Shown: positions 36,069 through 46,361 of the stretch, one piece after another
Layout: each line of letters opens with the position of its first letter
Numbering within the stretch: the stretch's first letter is position 1
Made by a program: the position numbers and the translations under genes
Source of the DNA: Hongsoonwoonella zoysiae
Lineage (GTDB): Bacteria; Pseudomonadota; Alphaproteobacteria; Rhizobiales; Stappiaceae
Assembly (NCBI RefSeq): GCF_013266695.1
Contig: NZ_JABRXF010000001.1
Coordinates: 1 to 64,000 of the forward strand
Direction of reading: 5' to 3'
DNA: 64,000 nucleotides
The notes under the pieces: generated by a model
Databases searched by the model: none
What the model saw: only the letters and a program-made list of their open reading frames with translations
Told to the model about the DNA's origin: nothing

Positions 36069-37496
36069 TTAACCGAACTTGGCAAGAAAGCCTATCACGC
36101 GCCGAATCCAGGGGTTGCTAGGCGCTTGCGAATAATAGGATATCGCGGCCCGCTTCACGGCTTCGCTGAGAGAGGGATAGGGCGAGACCATGCCGGCAAG
36201 ATGACCGACTTTCATCTTGCGGCCGACGGCAAGCGACAGGAGGTTCATGATCTCCCCGGCCGAGGGGCCCACGGCACCCGCCCCCAACAGCCTACCTCGC
36301 GCACCCACGACGAGTTTCACGAACCCTTCCGTCGAACGGGAGGTTTGCGCACGGTCGTTTTGTGAAAATTCCGCTTTCAGCACCTTCACCTTGTTGCCGT
36401 AGCGCTTTCGCGCCTCCTCCTCATCCAGGCCGATATGCGCGATTTCCGGATCGGTGTAGGTGACCAGCGGGATGATGTCAGGATCATAGGCAACGGGCAG
36501 GCGAAACAGGATCGAGCGAATGACAAGGCCCGCCTGGTATCCCGCGACATGGGTGAACTGAAGCCCCCCCGCAATGTCGCCTATCGCGAATACCTTGCGG
36601 TTCGATGTCCGCAATCCCTTGTCGACGGTGATCCCGCTTCGCTCATACGCAATTCCTGCGTTTTCCAGGGAAAGCGTATCGGTGTTCGGCTTGCGGCCGG
36701 TCGCCACCAGCAAATGCGAGCCTCTTATTTCGCGCTCTCCGCCGTCTCCTTCGACGATGATACGAACATCGCCTTGAGCACCCGAAACCCGCTTGACGGC
36801 CGCGTTTTCAAGAAGATCGATGCCTTCACCGCGCAGTTTTTCGACAACCAGAGCCGCAGCCGCGGGGTCTTCGCGCGCAAGCGCGCGATCCGCTTCCACA
36901 ATGGTGACTTCGGCCCCGAGGCGGCGATGCGCCTGTGAAAGCTCCAGGCCGATCGGGCCCGCGCCGATCACGATCAGATGTTGCGGACAGTCTGTGAGAT
37001 CGAAGATCGTTTCGTTCGTGAGATAAGGAACTTCGGCCAGTCCGGGTATCGGCGGAATGGCGGCGCGCGACCCTGCCGCTATAACGAAACGGCGGGCCTT
37101 GACCGTCGTCTCGCCCGCCTGCACCGTATCGTTCGAAAGGAACTTCCCCGTTTCCTGGATAACGGTAACACCGAGCCCCTCGAATCTCTCCACCGAATCA
37201 TGCGGGGCGATCGCCGCTATGACGGAATGAACGTGTTCGTGCACGCGGGCAAAGTCCACGTTCACGCCGTCCGTACTCACACCGAGTTGCGAGCCTGTCC
37301 TGGCGTTCTGCGCGCGGCGCGCGGAAGCAATCAATGCCTTGGAGGGAACGCAGCCGAAATTCAGGCAATCGCCTCCCATCCTTCCCTTTTCGATGAGAAC
37401 GACGTCGACGCCGAAGGCAGCCGCCGCTGCCGCAACGGTCAGTCCGCCAGACCCGGCTCCGATCACGCAGATATCGGGTGTCAGAACCCGTGCCAT
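36069..37496 (-). CDS. FAD-dependent pyridine nucleotide-disulfide oxidoreductase (mercuric reductase/LPD-like)
   Basis: 475 residues. GAGSGG starts the FAD domain, GGDCLNFGCVPSKALIA holds the redox-active Cys pair, GAGPIGLELSQ the NAD(P) domain, and FAIGDIAGG the second FAD contact. In lipoamide dehydrogenases the C-terminal active-site base is in a HPTLSE-type motif; here it is SPYPSLSEA with Tyr in place of His, so it is not a standard LPD. Proteins of this subgroup are often next to TVP38-type membrane proteins, as here (62 bases downstream of one). The substrate is unknown; mercuric reductase is unlikely without other mer genes. Confidence 0.82.
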   Translation of the reverse strand: MARVLTPDICVIGAGSGGLTVAAAAAAFGVDVVLIEKGRMGGDCLNFGCVPSKALIASARRAQNARTGSQLGVSTDGVNVDFARVHEHVHSVIAAIAPHDSVERFEGLGVTVIQETGKFLSNDTVQAGETTVKARRFVIAAGSRAAIPPIPGLAEVPYLTNETIFDLTDCPQHLIVIGAGPIGLELSQAHRRLGAEVTIVEADRALAREDPAAAALVVEKLRGEGIDLLENAAVKRVSGAQGDVRIIVEGDGGEREIRGSHLLVATGRKPNTDTLSLENAGIAYERSGITVDKGLRTSNRKVFAIGDIAGGLQFTHVAGYQAGLVIRSILFRLPVAYDPDIIPLVTYTDPEIAHIGLDEEEARKRYGNKVKVLKAEFSQNDRAQTSRSTEGFVKLVVGARGRLLGAGAVGPSAGEIMNLLSLAVGRKMKVGHLAGMVSPYPSLSEAVKRAAISYYSQAPSNPWIRRVIGFLAKFG

Positions 37497-37558
37497 GCAG
37501 TCTCCCTTCGGTATGAACCCGACCTCAAGTCAGATGTTCGCGGCCAGCGCATGTGTGT

Positions 37559-38344
37559 CTAATCTTTTCGGGCCTTTTTCGCGGCTCGCCATTTCTTGAG
37601 GGCAACCGGAATGAGCGAGACGATGCCGAGTGCGGCGAAGGCCAGCACGAGTTCCTTGGTCACCAGCGCGGACACATCGATCCGGCATGTTCCTGCTGCG
37701 CCACATCCCGGGTTGGCGGCTTCCTGCGCTTCGATCACGCTATCGAGACCGGCGCCAACAAAGGAATAGGCGTAGGTGCCTGGCAGGATGCCGAAGAATG
37801 TCGCACCCACATAAGTCGGCAATGCAACGCGAAACAGCGCCGGCGCGATATTCACGAGCCAGAACGGAAAAATCGGCGTCAGCCGGAGGAACAGAAGATA
37901 GTGAAATGCGTCCTCGCGAAATCCGTCGGAAAGGCGGTTGACGAACGGGCCGGCCTTGTCTTTCAGCGCATTCCCCAGCGAACTGCGCGCGGCGAGGAAG
38001 ATAAGGCAGGCGCCGATGGTGGCTGCAACCGCCGTTATCGTGCCTGCTGCCAGCCACCCGAACAGGAAGCCACCCAGTATCGTCAGGAACGACGCGCCGG
38101 GAAAGGAAAGTGCGACCGCAGCGACATAGACCGCCATGTATGTGAGCATCGCAACCGTCAGATTGCCCTCTACCATGCCGACCAGCCGGGCGCGTTCGCG
38201 TATGAGGTTGGAAAGCGTCAGATGCTCGTGCCAGCCCTGCTGAAATCCCACGGCCATCAGCAGGACGATCGCACAGATCGGCGCCCACCGCCTGAACTTC
38301 GGCCAGATGCCCTCCCGCGATGGCAGGTCGGACGGGTCGATCAT
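37559..38344 (-). CDS. TVP38/TMEM64-family membrane protein
   Basis: 261 residues from the ATG at 38344, which has GGAGGA 4 bases upstream. It has about six hydrophobic segments, the SNARE-associated/DedA-like core around FPGASFLTILGGFLFGW, and the re-entrant ARSSLGNALKDKAG and RLTPIFPFWLVN segments. Members are thought to move lipids or other small molecules across membranes. It sits between a DUF547 protein and the disulfide oxidoreductase, an arrangement seen in many proteobacteria. Confidence 0.85.
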   Translation of the reverse strand: MIDPSDLPSREGIWPKFRRWAPICAIVLLMAVGFQQGWHEHLTLSNLIRERARLVGMVEGNLTVAMLTYMAVYVAAVALSFPGASFLTILGGFLFGWLAAGTITAVAATIGACLIFLAARSSLGNALKDKAGPFVNRLSDGFREDAFHYLLFLRLTPIFPFWLVNIAPALFRVALPTYVGATFFGILPGTYAYSFVGAGLDSVIEAQEAANPGCGAAGTCRIDVSALVTKELVLAFAALGIVSLIPVALKKWRAAKKARKD

Positions 38345-38381
38345 ATGCTCCTCCGCGCGGGGCTTCGCAGTGCGGCCGCGT

Positions 38382-39203
38382 TCAACCTGCATCGTTAAGG
38401 CCCCAATCGTAAACATAGTCGGAAATGCGCTGCGTCTCGTCGAGCTTCGAAGCGAGTTCGGAGCGAGCATAGTTGCGCCAATGGCCGATCAGGTCCGGTT
38501 TGCCACCAAAGTCTTCGGAAAACCAGCTGTAGATCTTCGACGCCGTAATTCGCCCGTTTGCCACGTTCACGCCACGCGGATGATTGATATAGCCGGTCGC
38601 GCCGGCATCCAGCATCGCATCCAGCCTCGAGCCGGCGAAGGCCTGGCGCTGCAGGTTGGGACAGCCGATCGATGCGCAATTGACCGCGTAATGCACCCGC
38701 TTGTCGCCGAAATCCTTGCGAAGGATTTCATGCTCGATATCGTCGAGCGAAAGCTGACGCCCTTCCACGACGAGCAGCTTCTTCCTCCAGGGGCCGCTGG
38801 TGAACAACCCACCACCCAGGTCTATGTCGCGAATCGAGCGCACCGGATAATGCTCAAGCACCACCCGCACGGTTTCCGCGTTATAGAGGTTGACCCAAAA
38901 GGCGAATTGATCCGCACGCCCGAGCGAGGAAGCCCTCACCCGCTGCATTTCCCGCAAATAAGCGGAAAGTTCGCCGTAGGCCTCACGCTTGAAGGCGGCG
39001 TAGCGCACCCGGTTGATGCCATCTTCCGACGAGACGACGTATCGCTCAAGAAGCGACGTCCAGGCGCTGTCATCGGCGCCCGCCAGGGCGCGAGCTGGCA
39101 CCGCCAGTGCAAATCCGCCAGCCGCGACGCCCGCGATGAAGCCGCGCCGGGAAAGTTTCGCCCTTGCCGCGTGGCCGTTGTTACTTGCGGACGGTCCGTT
39201 CAT
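38382..39203 (-). CDS. exported DUF547 protein
   Basis: 273 residues. A Tat-type signal (LSRRGFIAGVAAGGFALAVP, ALAG) precedes the DUF547 domain, with FKREAYGELSAYLREM, FAFWVNLYNAETVRVVLEHY and HYAVNCASIGCPNLQRQAF. The Cys and His in NCASIGCP are conserved in the family, whose activity is not established. It heads the minus-strand group DUF547-TVP38-oxidoreductase-kinase. Confidence 0.85.
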   Translation of the reverse strand: MNGPSASNNGHAARAKLSRRGFIAGVAAGGFALAVPARALAGADDSAWTSLLERYVVSSEDGINRVRYAAFKREAYGELSAYLREMQRVRASSLGRADQFAFWVNLYNAETVRVVLEHYPVRSIRDIDLGGGLFTSGPWRKKLLVVEGRQLSLDDIEHEILRKDFGDKRVHYAVNCASIGCPNLQRQAFAGSRLDAMLDAGATGYINHPRGVNVANGRITASKIYSWFSEDFGGKPDLIGHWRNYARSELASKLDETQRISDYVYDWGLNDAG

Positions 39204-39384
39204 GCTTCGGCTCCGGATGCCTGTAGGTTTACTGCCTCACCCCTGCGGGAAAGAGCATTGATATGCGGGCAATCTAGGAAATGACGGAACGAAAATCCGG
39301 CGCTTCACCCTGAATTGATTGAGGTTTGCGATTCACTCAAGCGCCCGTGAAAGCCTCGGCCAGAGGCCTGCGGCTTGCAGCGCA

Positions 39385-39413
39385 TTGACTTCGCCTTCCG
39401 CCACCCGTATAAG
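39385..39413 (+). promoter_or_regulatory. sigma70 promoter of the rpmH-rnpA-yidC operon
   Basis: TTGACT (39385-39390), 17-base spacer, TATAAG (39408-39413), 126 bases before rpmH. Near-consensus, as expected for a ribosomal protein gene. The rest of the 335-base gap (39204-39538) shows no gene. Confidence 0.75.
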
Positions 39414-39538
39414 CGCGCACGATCGGGACTTGCCGTCCGTCGGGCTTCCAATCGGGGCCGGGCGCCACCGGTGCACGGACGCTTTCCAAGCAGGACAATT
39501 CGCAATAAGGGCCGCGCTCGGAGCGCGGGGATCGAACA

Positions 39539-39673
39539 ATGAAGCGTACATATCAGCCGAGCCGTCTCGTCCGGAAGCGCCGCCATGGTTTTCGCGCGCG
39601 CATGGCGACCAAGAACGGCCGTCAGGTGCTGGCGCGCCGCCGCGCCAAGGGCCGCAAGAAGCTCTCGGCCTGA
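39539..39673 (+). CDS. rpmH: 50S ribosomal protein L34
   Basis: 44 residues, [18 protein letters not shown] at the start and [12 protein letters not shown] at the end: the full, highly basic L34 sequence. Too short for many gene callers but unmistakable. It precedes rnpA by 39 bases in the usual bacterial order. Confidence 0.98.
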   Translation: MKRTYQPSRLVRKRRHGFRARMATKNGRQVLARRRAKGRKKLSA

Positions 39674-39712
39674 GCAGGCCAGCTCGATCTATTTTGCGCG
39701 GAGGGATAGCTC

Positions 39713-40144
39713 GTGAATGGCGATCCCGCGAAAGCCGCGTTGCCGGTACTGAAAAAGCGCTCCGAGTTTCTTGCCGTCGCCAAGGGCGGCAGGCTGGCTC
39801 GGCGCGCTTTTGTGCTACAGGCGATCGAGCGGGATGCGGCGCAGAACCGGCAGGCCGGGAGAGCGCGGGTTGGCTTTACCGTGACGAAAAAGGTGGGCAA
39901 CGCCGTTGTGCGCAACCGGGTCAAGCGCCGCTTGAGGGCGGCGATACGCGAAGTGGCCCATTGCGCGCGGCCGGGTATCGACTATGTCCTTATCGGGCGT
40001 CAGGGTGCGCTCGAGGCGGACTTTAAGGTCATGGTCGACGAATTGGCCGCCGCGTTGAAAAACCCGCGCACGCGGGCCGATGCGAACCGATCCGGAAGCC
40101 GCAAAAGGCCGAAGACCGCCTCCGAACGAAATTCCATTCATTGA
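39713..40144 (+). CDS. rnpA: ribonuclease P protein component
   Basis: 143 residues starting at a GTG (GGAGGGATAG upstream). The family signature RNRVKRRLRAAIRE is present, with GFTVTKKVGNAVVRN before it. It binds the RNase P RNA and helps mature tRNA 5' ends. A basic tail of about 25 residues extends past the core. yidD, often between rnpA and yidC, is absent here; the gap to yidC is 32 bases. Confidence 0.95.
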   Translation: MNGDPAKAALPVLKKRSEFLAVAKGGRLARRAFVLQAIERDAAQNRQAGRARVGFTVTKKVGNAVVRNRVKRRLRAAIREVAHCARPGIDYVLIGRQGALEADFKVMVDELAAALKNPRTRADANRSGSRKRPKTASERNSIH

Positions 40145-40176
40145 TTCAGCGCCGTTCGAAAGGATGAACGAGACCG

Positions 40177-41985
40177 ATGGCTGAAAACCGGAACACCATC
40201 CTCGCAATCGTGTTGTCGTTGATCGTCCTTTTGGGATGGCAGTATTTCGTCGCTCAGCCCCGCATCGAACGCGAGCGCCAGATTGCACAGCAGCAGGCCG
40301 AGGAACAGGCCGCGCAGACCCAGAGCGTCGCACAGGCCCCGGCACCCGGCGCCAGCGGCGGTCAGGCCTCGGCACCCAGCGCGGGCGAAGGCGCGGCGGC
40401 GGCTGTCAATCGCGACGCCGCGCTCGCCGCGACCCCCCGCGTCGAGGTCGACACGCCTCGCGTGTCCGGTTCCATCAACCTCACTGGCGGACGGATCGAC
40501 GATCTGCGCCTCAAGGACTACCACGAGACCGTGGATCCGCAGAGCCCGACAATCGTCCTTTTCTCGCCCAAGGGCTCGCCACGTCCATATTACGCCGATT
40601 ACGGTTGGGTCGCCGACCAGGGCGCGAGCGTTTCCCTGCCCGGCCCGGATACCGTCTGGAGCGCGCCCGAAGGCGTGAAGCTTACACCCTCTTCGCCGGT
40701 CACGCTCACGTGGGACAACGGTGAGGGCCTCGTTTTCACACGCACGATCTCAATCGACGAGAACTACATGTTCTCCGTTGCCCAGTCGGTGCAAAACAGC
40801 TCGCAAGAAGCTGTCACCCTTTACCCCTACGGCCTTCTCTCCCGGCACGGCACACCGAAAACCACCGGCTTTTACATTCTCCACGAAGGTCTCATCGGCG
40901 TATTCGGCGAGGAGGGGCTGCGCGAGGTCGATTACAAGGACCTTCAGGACGACGGCGACATCCGGCCCGAGCGTGTGGATCAGGGCTGGCTCGGCATCAC
41001 CGACAAATATTGGGCGGCGACGCTTATCCCCACGCCCGGTTCCTCGTTCCAGCCGCGCTTTTCCTACGTCCAGGGGGCGGACAACTTCCAGACGGACTAT
41101 CTGGGCGATGCGATTGAAGTGGCCCCCGGCGCGAGCGGCGAGACGTCATCGAATCTCTTTGCCGGCGCCAAGGAGAAGACCCTGCTCGATGCTTATGAGG
41201 AAAGCGTCGGCGTGAAGCAGCTCAACCTGCTGATCGATTGGGGCTGGTTCTACTTCCTGACGAAGCCGATGTTCTTCGTCATCGACTGGCTCTTCAAGCT
41301 GGTCGGAAACTTCGGCGTTGCCATCCTGCTCGTCACGGTCATGGTGAAGCTCATCTTCTTCCCGCTTGCCAACAAGTCTTACGTCTCCATGAGCAAGATG
41401 AAGCTCGTGCAGCCGCAGATGACCGAAATCCGTGACAAGTACAAGGACGACAAGCAAAAGCAGCAACAAGCGCTGATGGAGCTCTACAAGAAAGAGAAGA
41501 TCAACCCGCTGGCCGGCTGCCTGCCGATCGTGATCCAGATCCCGGTTTTCTTCTCGCTCTACAAGGTGCTCTTCGTCACGATCGAAATGCGCCATGCGCC
41601 GTTCTTCGGCTGGATCCAGGATCTGTCTGCCCCCGATCCGACGTCCCTGTTCAACCTGTTCGGCGCAATACCCTGGGACCCGCCACAGTTTTTGATGCTC
41701 GGCATCTGGCCGCTCATCATGGGCATCACGATGTTCGTCCAGATGAAGATGAACCCCGCGCCGACCGACCCGACGCAACAGATGATCTTCACCTGGATGC
41801 CGGTCATCTTCACCTTCATGCTGGCATCCTTCCCTGCAGGTCTCGTGATCTACTGGGCCTGGAACAACTCGCTCTCGATCGCGCAGCAATACGTCATCAT
41901 GCGCAGGCAGGGCGTGAAAGTGGAGCTTTGGGACAATCTGCGATCGACCTTCAAGAAGAAGGCCCCGGTCGAGGACAAGAGCTGA
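40177..41985 (+). CDS. yidC: membrane protein insertase YidC
   Basis: 602 residues, full length for Gram-negative YidC. An N-terminal anchor ([19 protein letters not shown]) and an Ala/Gln-rich linker lead to the large periplasmic beta domain. The conserved insertase core follows with [38 protein letters not shown] (cytoplasmic hairpin) and [20 protein letters not shown]. It inserts inner-membrane proteins alone or with SecYEG. Cotranscribed with rnpA. Confidence 0.97.
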   Translation: MAENRNTILAIVLSLIVLLGWQYFVAQPRIERERQIAQQQAEEQAAQTQSVAQAPAPGASGGQASAPSAGEGAAAAVNRDAALAATPRVEVDTPRVSGSINLTGGRIDDLRLKDYHETVDPQSPTIVLFSPKGSPRPYYADYGWVADQGASVSLPGPDTVWSAPEGVKLTPSSPVTLTWDNGEGLVFTRTISIDENYMFSVAQSVQNSSQEAVTLYPYGLLSRHGTPKTTGFYILHEGLIGVFGEEGLREVDYKDLQDDGDIRPERVDQGWLGITDKYWAATLIPTPGSSFQPRFSYVQGADNFQTDYLGDAIEVAPGASGETSSNLFAGAKEKTLLDAYEESVGVKQLNLLIDWGWFYFLTKPMFFVIDWLFKLVGNFGVAILLVTVMVKLIFFPLANKSYVSMSKMKLVQPQMTEIRDKYKDDKQKQQQALMELYKKEKINPLAGCLPIVIQIPVFFSLYKVLFVTIEMRHAPFFGWIQDLSAPDPTSLFNLFGAIPWDPPQFLMLGIWPLIMGITMFVQMKMNPAPTDPTQQMIFTWMPVIFTFMLASFPAGLVIYWAWNNSLSIAQQYVIMRRQGVKVELWDNLRSTFKKKAPVEDKS

Positions 41986-42002
41986 CCGACTTGAAGAATC
42001 TG

Positions 42003-42025
42003 GAGGCGGCTCTTGTAGCCGCCTC
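42003..42025 (+). terminator. hairpin after yidC, possible weak terminator
   Basis: GAGGCGGCT-CTTGT-AGCCGCCTC, a 9-bp stem with a 5-base loop 17 bases after the yidC stop. No T-run follows, so termination would be partial at most; it may instead mark an RNA processing or stability point before the acetyltransferase gene. Confidence 0.4.
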
Positions 42026-42152
42026 TGGACAACAAAACCGGAGAACCGGGACGATGATCCACTGAGCCTGAGGGAACTTTCCCTCGCGAACAGCGGCTGG
42101 ATGCAGATAGCCGCAACCAGCGTTTCAGAATAAAAGGCTCATTGGAGAACCC

Positions 42153-42800
42153 ATGCCCGGTCCCGATCCGGAAAATCGCCATCCACTCAACGGCGAATCC
42201 CATACCGTTTTTCTGAAGACCGTCATCACAAAGCCGACAATCATCGTCGGCGACTACACCTATTATCACGACCCCGACCACGCGGCGGATTTCGAGAGCC
42301 GCAATGTGCTCTACCATTTCGATTTCGTAGGAGACCGTCTGGTCATCGGCCGGTTCTGCGCGCTTGCCACAGGCTGCCATTTCATCATGAACGGTGCCAA
42401 TCATGTGACGTCCGGTTTTTCGACCTTCCCGTTCAACATCTTCAGCGAGGATTGGGCCGAAGGCTTCGACCCGGCGACATACGCGGAAGGATATCGGGGC
42501 GACACGCATGTTGGGAACGACGTGTGGATCGGCCGCGACGCGACGGTCCTGCCGGGTGTCTCGATCGGCGATGGTGCGATTATCGGCGCCTGCAGCGTTG
42601 TTGCGGGCAATGTGCCGGCCTTTGCCGTTGTCGCCGGCAATCCGGCGCGCATCGTCCGCTACCGCTTTCCCCTCGAGATTGTCGAAACGCTCCTCAAAAT
42701 CGCCTGGTGGAACTGGCCCGTCGGCAAGATCACGAGGCACATGGATGCGATTCGCGGCGCGGATCTCGCCATGCTCGAACGGGCGGCGAAGGAAGGCTGA
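42153..42800 (+). CDS. CatB/Vat-type hexapeptide acetyltransferase
   Basis: 215 residues of left-handed beta-helix type, with [25 protein letters not shown] (positions about 60-84) and [21 protein letters not shown]; the His in NGANH matches the catalytic His of xenobiotic acetyltransferases. These enzymes acetylate hydroxyls of antibiotics such as chloramphenicol or streptogramin A, but many chromosomal members have other substrates, and resistance cannot be inferred. GGAGAA precedes the ATG. It interrupts the common yidC-engB order, 167 bases after yidC and 56 before engB. Confidence 0.82.
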   Translation: MPGPDPENRHPLNGESHTVFLKTVITKPTIIVGDYTYYHDPDHAADFESRNVLYHFDFVGDRLVIGRFCALATGCHFIMNGANHVTSGFSTFPFNIFSEDWAEGFDPATYAEGYRGDTHVGNDVWIGRDATVLPGVSIGDGAIIGACSVVAGNVPAFAVVAGNPARIVRYRFPLEIVETLLKIAWWNWPVGKITRHMDAIRGADLAMLERAAKEG

Positions 42801-42856
42801 GGCCGACAAGCGGAAGGCGCTCGACGCGCACCCCGCGTGCCGATAAAAGGCGAACT

Positions 42857-43513
42857 ATGGAAGACGAACTCGACTACACCGAAACCGATATCGAAGCAGG
42901 CCGCCTGCTGTTCGCCAAACCCTGGGACTTCGTCACCAGCACGGCCGAGATCGGCCAGCTGCCGCCGACAGGCCCGATCGAAATAGCCTTTGCGGGACGT
43001 TCCAACGTCGGCAAGTCGAGCCTGATCAACGCACTCACCGGGAGAAAGGGGCTTGCGCGCACATCCAACACGCCCGGGCGCACGCAAATGCTCAATTTCT
43101 TCGCGCCGCCGGAAGCCACGCTCGCGATAACGGACATGCCGGGCTACGGCTATGCCGAAGCGCCGAAGGGCATGGTCGATGCATGGACGGAGCTTGTCTT
43201 CGCCTATCTCAAGGGGCGGCCGAGCTTGGCCCGTGTCTTTCTTCTCATCGATGCGCGCCACGGCATCAAGAAGAACGACGAGGACGCAATGACCACGCTC
43301 GACAAGGCGGCGGTGAACTACCAGATCGTTCTTACCAAGGCTGACAAGATCAAGCCGCCCGCCGTTGCGCGGCTCAAGGAGGAAACGGCCAGGAAAATCG
43401 CCAGGCGGCCCGCCGCACATCCGGTCATTCTGGCGACCTCGTCTGAAAAAGGCTGGGGCATTGCCGAACTCAAGGCGGAAGTCGCCCGCCTTGTCGCGAT
43501 CCTCGGCGGTTGA
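42857..43513 (+). CDS. engB: ribosome biogenesis GTP-binding protein EngB/YsxC
   Basis: 218 residues. [14 protein letters not shown] is the P-loop, [12 protein letters not shown] switch I, DMPGYGY the G3 motif and TKADK the G4 motif, all in the EngB pattern. It assists assembly of the large ribosomal subunit. The ATG at 42857 is chosen over a longer frame that overlaps the acetyltransferase. Confidence 0.96.
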   Translation: MEDELDYTETDIEAGRLLFAKPWDFVTSTAEIGQLPPTGPIEIAFAGRSNVGKSSLINALTGRKGLARTSNTPGRTQMLNFFAPPEATLAITDMPGYGYAEAPKGMVDAWTELVFAYLKGRPSLARVFLLIDARHGIKKNDEDAMTTLDKAAVNYQIVLTKADKIKPPAVARLKEETARKIARRPAAHPVILATSSEKGWGIAELKAEVARLVAILGG

Positions 43514-43630
43514 TTGAGCGCGCCGCCCAAACCGGCTATAGAGCGAAGCGTAGATCCACTTGCGTCATCAGGCAAAGCGCCTGATCCTGTTATTCTCAAG
43601 TCCGGCCACGGGCCAGTAACCAGAGTAGCC

Positions 43631-44518
43631 ATGCCCACGAACGATCCGCATAATTCCGCTCACGTGATTTCGCAAGCGCTGCCTTACATGCTGCGCTACG
43701 ACGATCAGGTGGTCGTCGTGAAATACGGCGGGCACGCCATGGGCGATCCGGAGCTGGGCCAGGCGTTCGCGCGGGACATCACGTTGCTGCGCCAGTCGGG
43801 CGTCATGCCCGTAGTCGTGCATGGCGGCGGCCCGCAGATCGGCTCCATGCTCAAACGCCTTGGCATCGAGAGCGAGTTCAAGGGCGGCTTGCGCGTGACC
43901 GACAAGGCCACCGTCGAAGTCGTCGAGATGGTGCTGGCAGGTTCGATCAACAAGGAAATTGTCAACCTTATCAATACGGAAGGCGGCCGCGCGGTCGGCC
44001 TTTGCGGCAAGGACGGCAACCTGGTCACCGCCGAAAAACTTCACCGGCGCGTGCGCGACCCGAATTCCGCGATCGAGCAGATTCTCGATCTCGGCTTCGT
44101 CGGAGAGCCCACGGAGATCAATCCGACGGTTTTGAAGCTCGTCATGAAAGAGGAGCTCATTCCGGTCGTCGCACCCGTCGCGCCGGGACGGGACGGCGAA
44201 ACCTACAACATCAACGCCGACACCTTCGCGGGCGCCATTGCCGGCGCGCTCAACGCCAAACGCCTCCTCTTCCTGACCGACGTTCCGGGCGTGCTCGGCA
44301 AGGATGGCAAGCTCATCAAGGAACTCACGGTCTCGCAGGCCCAGGAACTGATCGAGGACGGTACGATTTCCGGCGGAATGATCCCAAAGGTGGAAACCTG
44401 CATCGAGGCGCTGTCGCGCGGCGTGGAAGGCGTCGTCATCCTGAACGGCAAGGTTGCCCATGCGGTGCTTCTGGAGCTTTTCACCGAACATGGCGCGGGA
44501 ACGCTGATCCGCCCGTGA
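43631..44518 (+). CDS. argB: acetylglutamate kinase
   Basis: 295 residues from the ATG at 43631; an open extension back to a TTG next to the engB stop would make it longer than the family. [12 protein letters not shown] starts the nucleotide site, [17 protein letters not shown] binds N-acetylglutamate, and [16 protein letters not shown] and [12 protein letters not shown] complete the kinase fold. Second step of arginine synthesis. Its stop overlaps the next gene's GTG by 4 bases. Confidence 0.96.
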   Translation: MPTNDPHNSAHVISQALPYMLRYDDQVVVVKYGGHAMGDPELGQAFARDITLLRQSGVMPVVVHGGGPQIGSMLKRLGIESEFKGGLRVTDKATVEVVEMVLAGSINKEIVNLINTEGGRAVGLCGKDGNLVTAEKLHRRVRDPNSAIEQILDLGFVGEPTEINPTVLKLVMKEELIPVVAPVAPGRDGETYNINADTFAGAIAGALNAKRLLFLTDVPGVLGKDGKLIKELTVSQAQELIEDGTISGGMIPKVETCIEALSRGVEGVVILNGKVAHAVLLELFTEHGAGTLIRP

Positions 44519-45294
44519 ACGACGAAATCGCCCCCATCGCCGGCGAAGGCCGGCATGCGCATCTTTCCGACCTGCGCACATTCAAGGGCGTTGAGGCCTG
44601 GATTTTCGATCTCGACAACACGCTTTACCCGGCGCATGTGAACCTGTTTTCGCAGATCGACGAACGCATATCGACTTACGTCTCCAAGCTTCTCGGCATC
44701 GCCAAGGAAGATGCCCGGCGCAAGCAGAAAGAGCTTTACCGGGATTACGGCACCACATTGCGCGGCCTGATGGAAGAACACAGGATCGATGCGGACGAGT
44801 TCCTGAATTACGTCCACGACATAGATTATTCGCCGGTAACGCCGGACCCGGAGCTTGGCAAGGCGATCGCCGCATTGCCGGGACGAAAGTTCATCTTCAC
44901 CAACGGCGACCGTCCGCATGCCGAACGCACGGCTGCAAGCCTCGGCGTGACCGATGAGTTCGAAGACATCTTCGATATCGTTGCCGCGGGCCTGCTGCCG
45001 AAACCGAACAGGGAAACCTACGACCTTTTCCTGAAAAAGACCGGCGTTTCACCGGCCCGCTCGGCCATGTTCGAAGATCTCTCGCGCAATCTGGCGGTGC
45101 CGCATCGGCTCGGCATGCGCACAGTTCTGGTCGTCCCGCAGGGCACACGCGAGGTTTTCCGCGAGGCATGGGAAATGGAGGGCGGCGATGCGCCCCACGT
45201 CGATTTCGTAACGGATCACCTGGCCGGCTTTCTGCAAGCTATCCTGGGCGCACTCGGGGCCACGCCCGACAAGAGCATCAAGCCACCAGCATGA
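44515..45294 (+). CDS. HAD-family pyrimidine 5'-nucleotidase-like phosphatase
   Basis: 259 residues starting at a GTG that overlaps the argB stop (GTGA). FDLDNTLYP is the catalytic HAD motif I with two Asp, [12 protein letters not shown] motif [12 protein letters not shown] with Lys motif III, and FEDLSRNL motif IV. The helical cap is of the SDT1/pyrimidine 5'-nucleotidase type. This gene follows argB in many Hyphomicrobiales. Its last 17 bases overlap the convergent EamA gene. Confidence 0.88.
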   Translation: MNDEIAPIAGEGRHAHLSDLRTFKGVEAWIFDLDNTLYPAHVNLFSQIDERISTYVSKLLGIAKEDARRKQKELYRDYGTTLRGLMEEHRIDADEFLNYVHDIDYSPVTPDPELGKAIAALPGRKFIFTNGDRPHAERTAASLGVTDEFEDIFDIVAAGLLPKPNRETYDLFLKKTGVSPARSAMFEDLSRNLAVPHRLGMRTVLVVPQGTREVFREAWEMEGGDAPHVDFVTDHLAGFLQAILGALGATPDKSIKPPA

Positions 45295-46183
45295 TGATCA
45301 GGATAGCAAGCACGATCAGCACACAGCCAACGATTTCCTGAAAGACGATCCGCTCCCGAAAAACGAGCCAGGACGACAGGAAAGTGAAGACCAGCTCGAT
45401 CTGCCCGAGCGAGCGAACATAGGCCACCTTCTGCAAGGTCATCGCGGTGAACCAGCCGGCGGAACCGAGTACGCCGAAAAGGCCGACGATAATGGCCGCC
45501 CGCCAGTTCGCGCCACTTGCCGCCAGTTGTTCCGGCTCGCGCCAGCGCATCCAAAGTGCCATGACGATCGTCTGGAAAACGGTGACATAGGCAAGCGTGA
45601 ATGCGGCCTGCATCAGGAAATTCGGCCCGCCGAGAGATAGCGACGCTGCCCTGTAGCTCACCGCCGAAATACCGAAGAACGCCGCCGATGCCAGGCCGAA
45701 GAACGCAGGCTTTCCGGCAAGCGAGGAAACCACATTCCGCGCGTTCAACGGCGCTTGCGCAACGGAAATCAGAATAACGCCCGCAACACCGACGATGATC
45801 GCCAGCACCCCGGCCGGCGTGACGGTTTCCCCCAGGATCAGGAGCCCGAAGACCGCCGCCTGCACCGGCTCGGTCTTCGAATAGGCCGTTCCGACCGCGA
45901 AATTGCGAAAGGAAAACAGATAAACGAGCAGAAACGTCGCGATTATCTGACAAATGCCGCCGATTGCTCCGCCGATGATGAAATCCATATTCGGGGACGG
46001 TAACGGGTAACCCGCCACGAGATTCAGCCCGGCCAGATAGACGAGCGCGAAAGGAAAGCCGTAGCCGAAGCGGATGAAAGTCGCGCCGGTTGTGCCGAGC
46101 TTTCCCTTCAGGTGTTTTTGCAGCGCGGACCTGAGGTTCTGGCAAAAGGCGGCGGCGATCGTGATCGGGATCCAGAGATCCAT
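45278..46183 (-). CDS. EamA/DMT-family transporter
   Basis: 301 residues with about ten hydrophobic helices in two repeated EamA halves (for example TEPVQAAVFGLLILGETVTP near the end of the first, and SSWLVFRERIVFQEIVGCVL in the second). The family exports or exchanges small metabolites; the substrate is unknown. It overlaps the HAD gene tail to tail by 17 bases. The gene faces away from dapD, and the 178 bases after its start carry the probable dapD -35 region. Confidence 0.85.
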   Translation of the reverse strand: MDLWIPITIAAAFCQNLRSALQKHLKGKLGTTGATFIRFGYGFPFALVYLAGLNLVAGYPLPSPNMDFIIGGAIGGICQIIATFLLVYLFSFRNFAVGTAYSKTEPVQAAVFGLLILGETVTPAGVLAIIVGVAGVILISVAQAPLNARNVVSSLAGKPAFFGLASAAFFGISAVSYRAASLSLGGPNFLMQAAFTLAYVTVFQTIVMALWMRWREPEQLAASGANWRAAIIVGLFGVLGSAGWFTAMTLQKVAYVRSLGQIELVFTFLSSWLVFRERIVFQEIVGCVLIVLAILIIMLVA

Positions 46184-46361
46184 CTGGCGGGCCTGTGTTT
46201 GGAATGGAACCGTTCGAGGCGGAAGGGCTGAGCTTCTCGATAGCCGGTCAGTGCAAACTTATGCAACAACCGAAAGGCGGCTCTCTGCGCAACGGGGTGA
46301 AATTACGCCCGCTGCCGCGCAATGGCGTATTGTCCGGTTGACACATTTCACCGGTCCGGCT

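Noticed and set aside
42003-42025. Hairpin after yidC as a full intrinsic terminator.
   Set aside because: No T-run follows; kept only as a weak candidate.
42452-42856. Arg-rich frame upstream of engB.
   Set aside because: It is the alternate frame of the acetyltransferase gene.
43514-43630. Upstream TTG start for argB adjoining the engB stop.
   Set aside because: It gives an N-terminus longer than the family; the ATG at 43631 gives normal length.
44002-44514. Open frame extending the HAD phosphatase back into argB.
   Set aside because: It is the shifted frame of argB; the GTG overlapping the argB stop is the natural coupled start.
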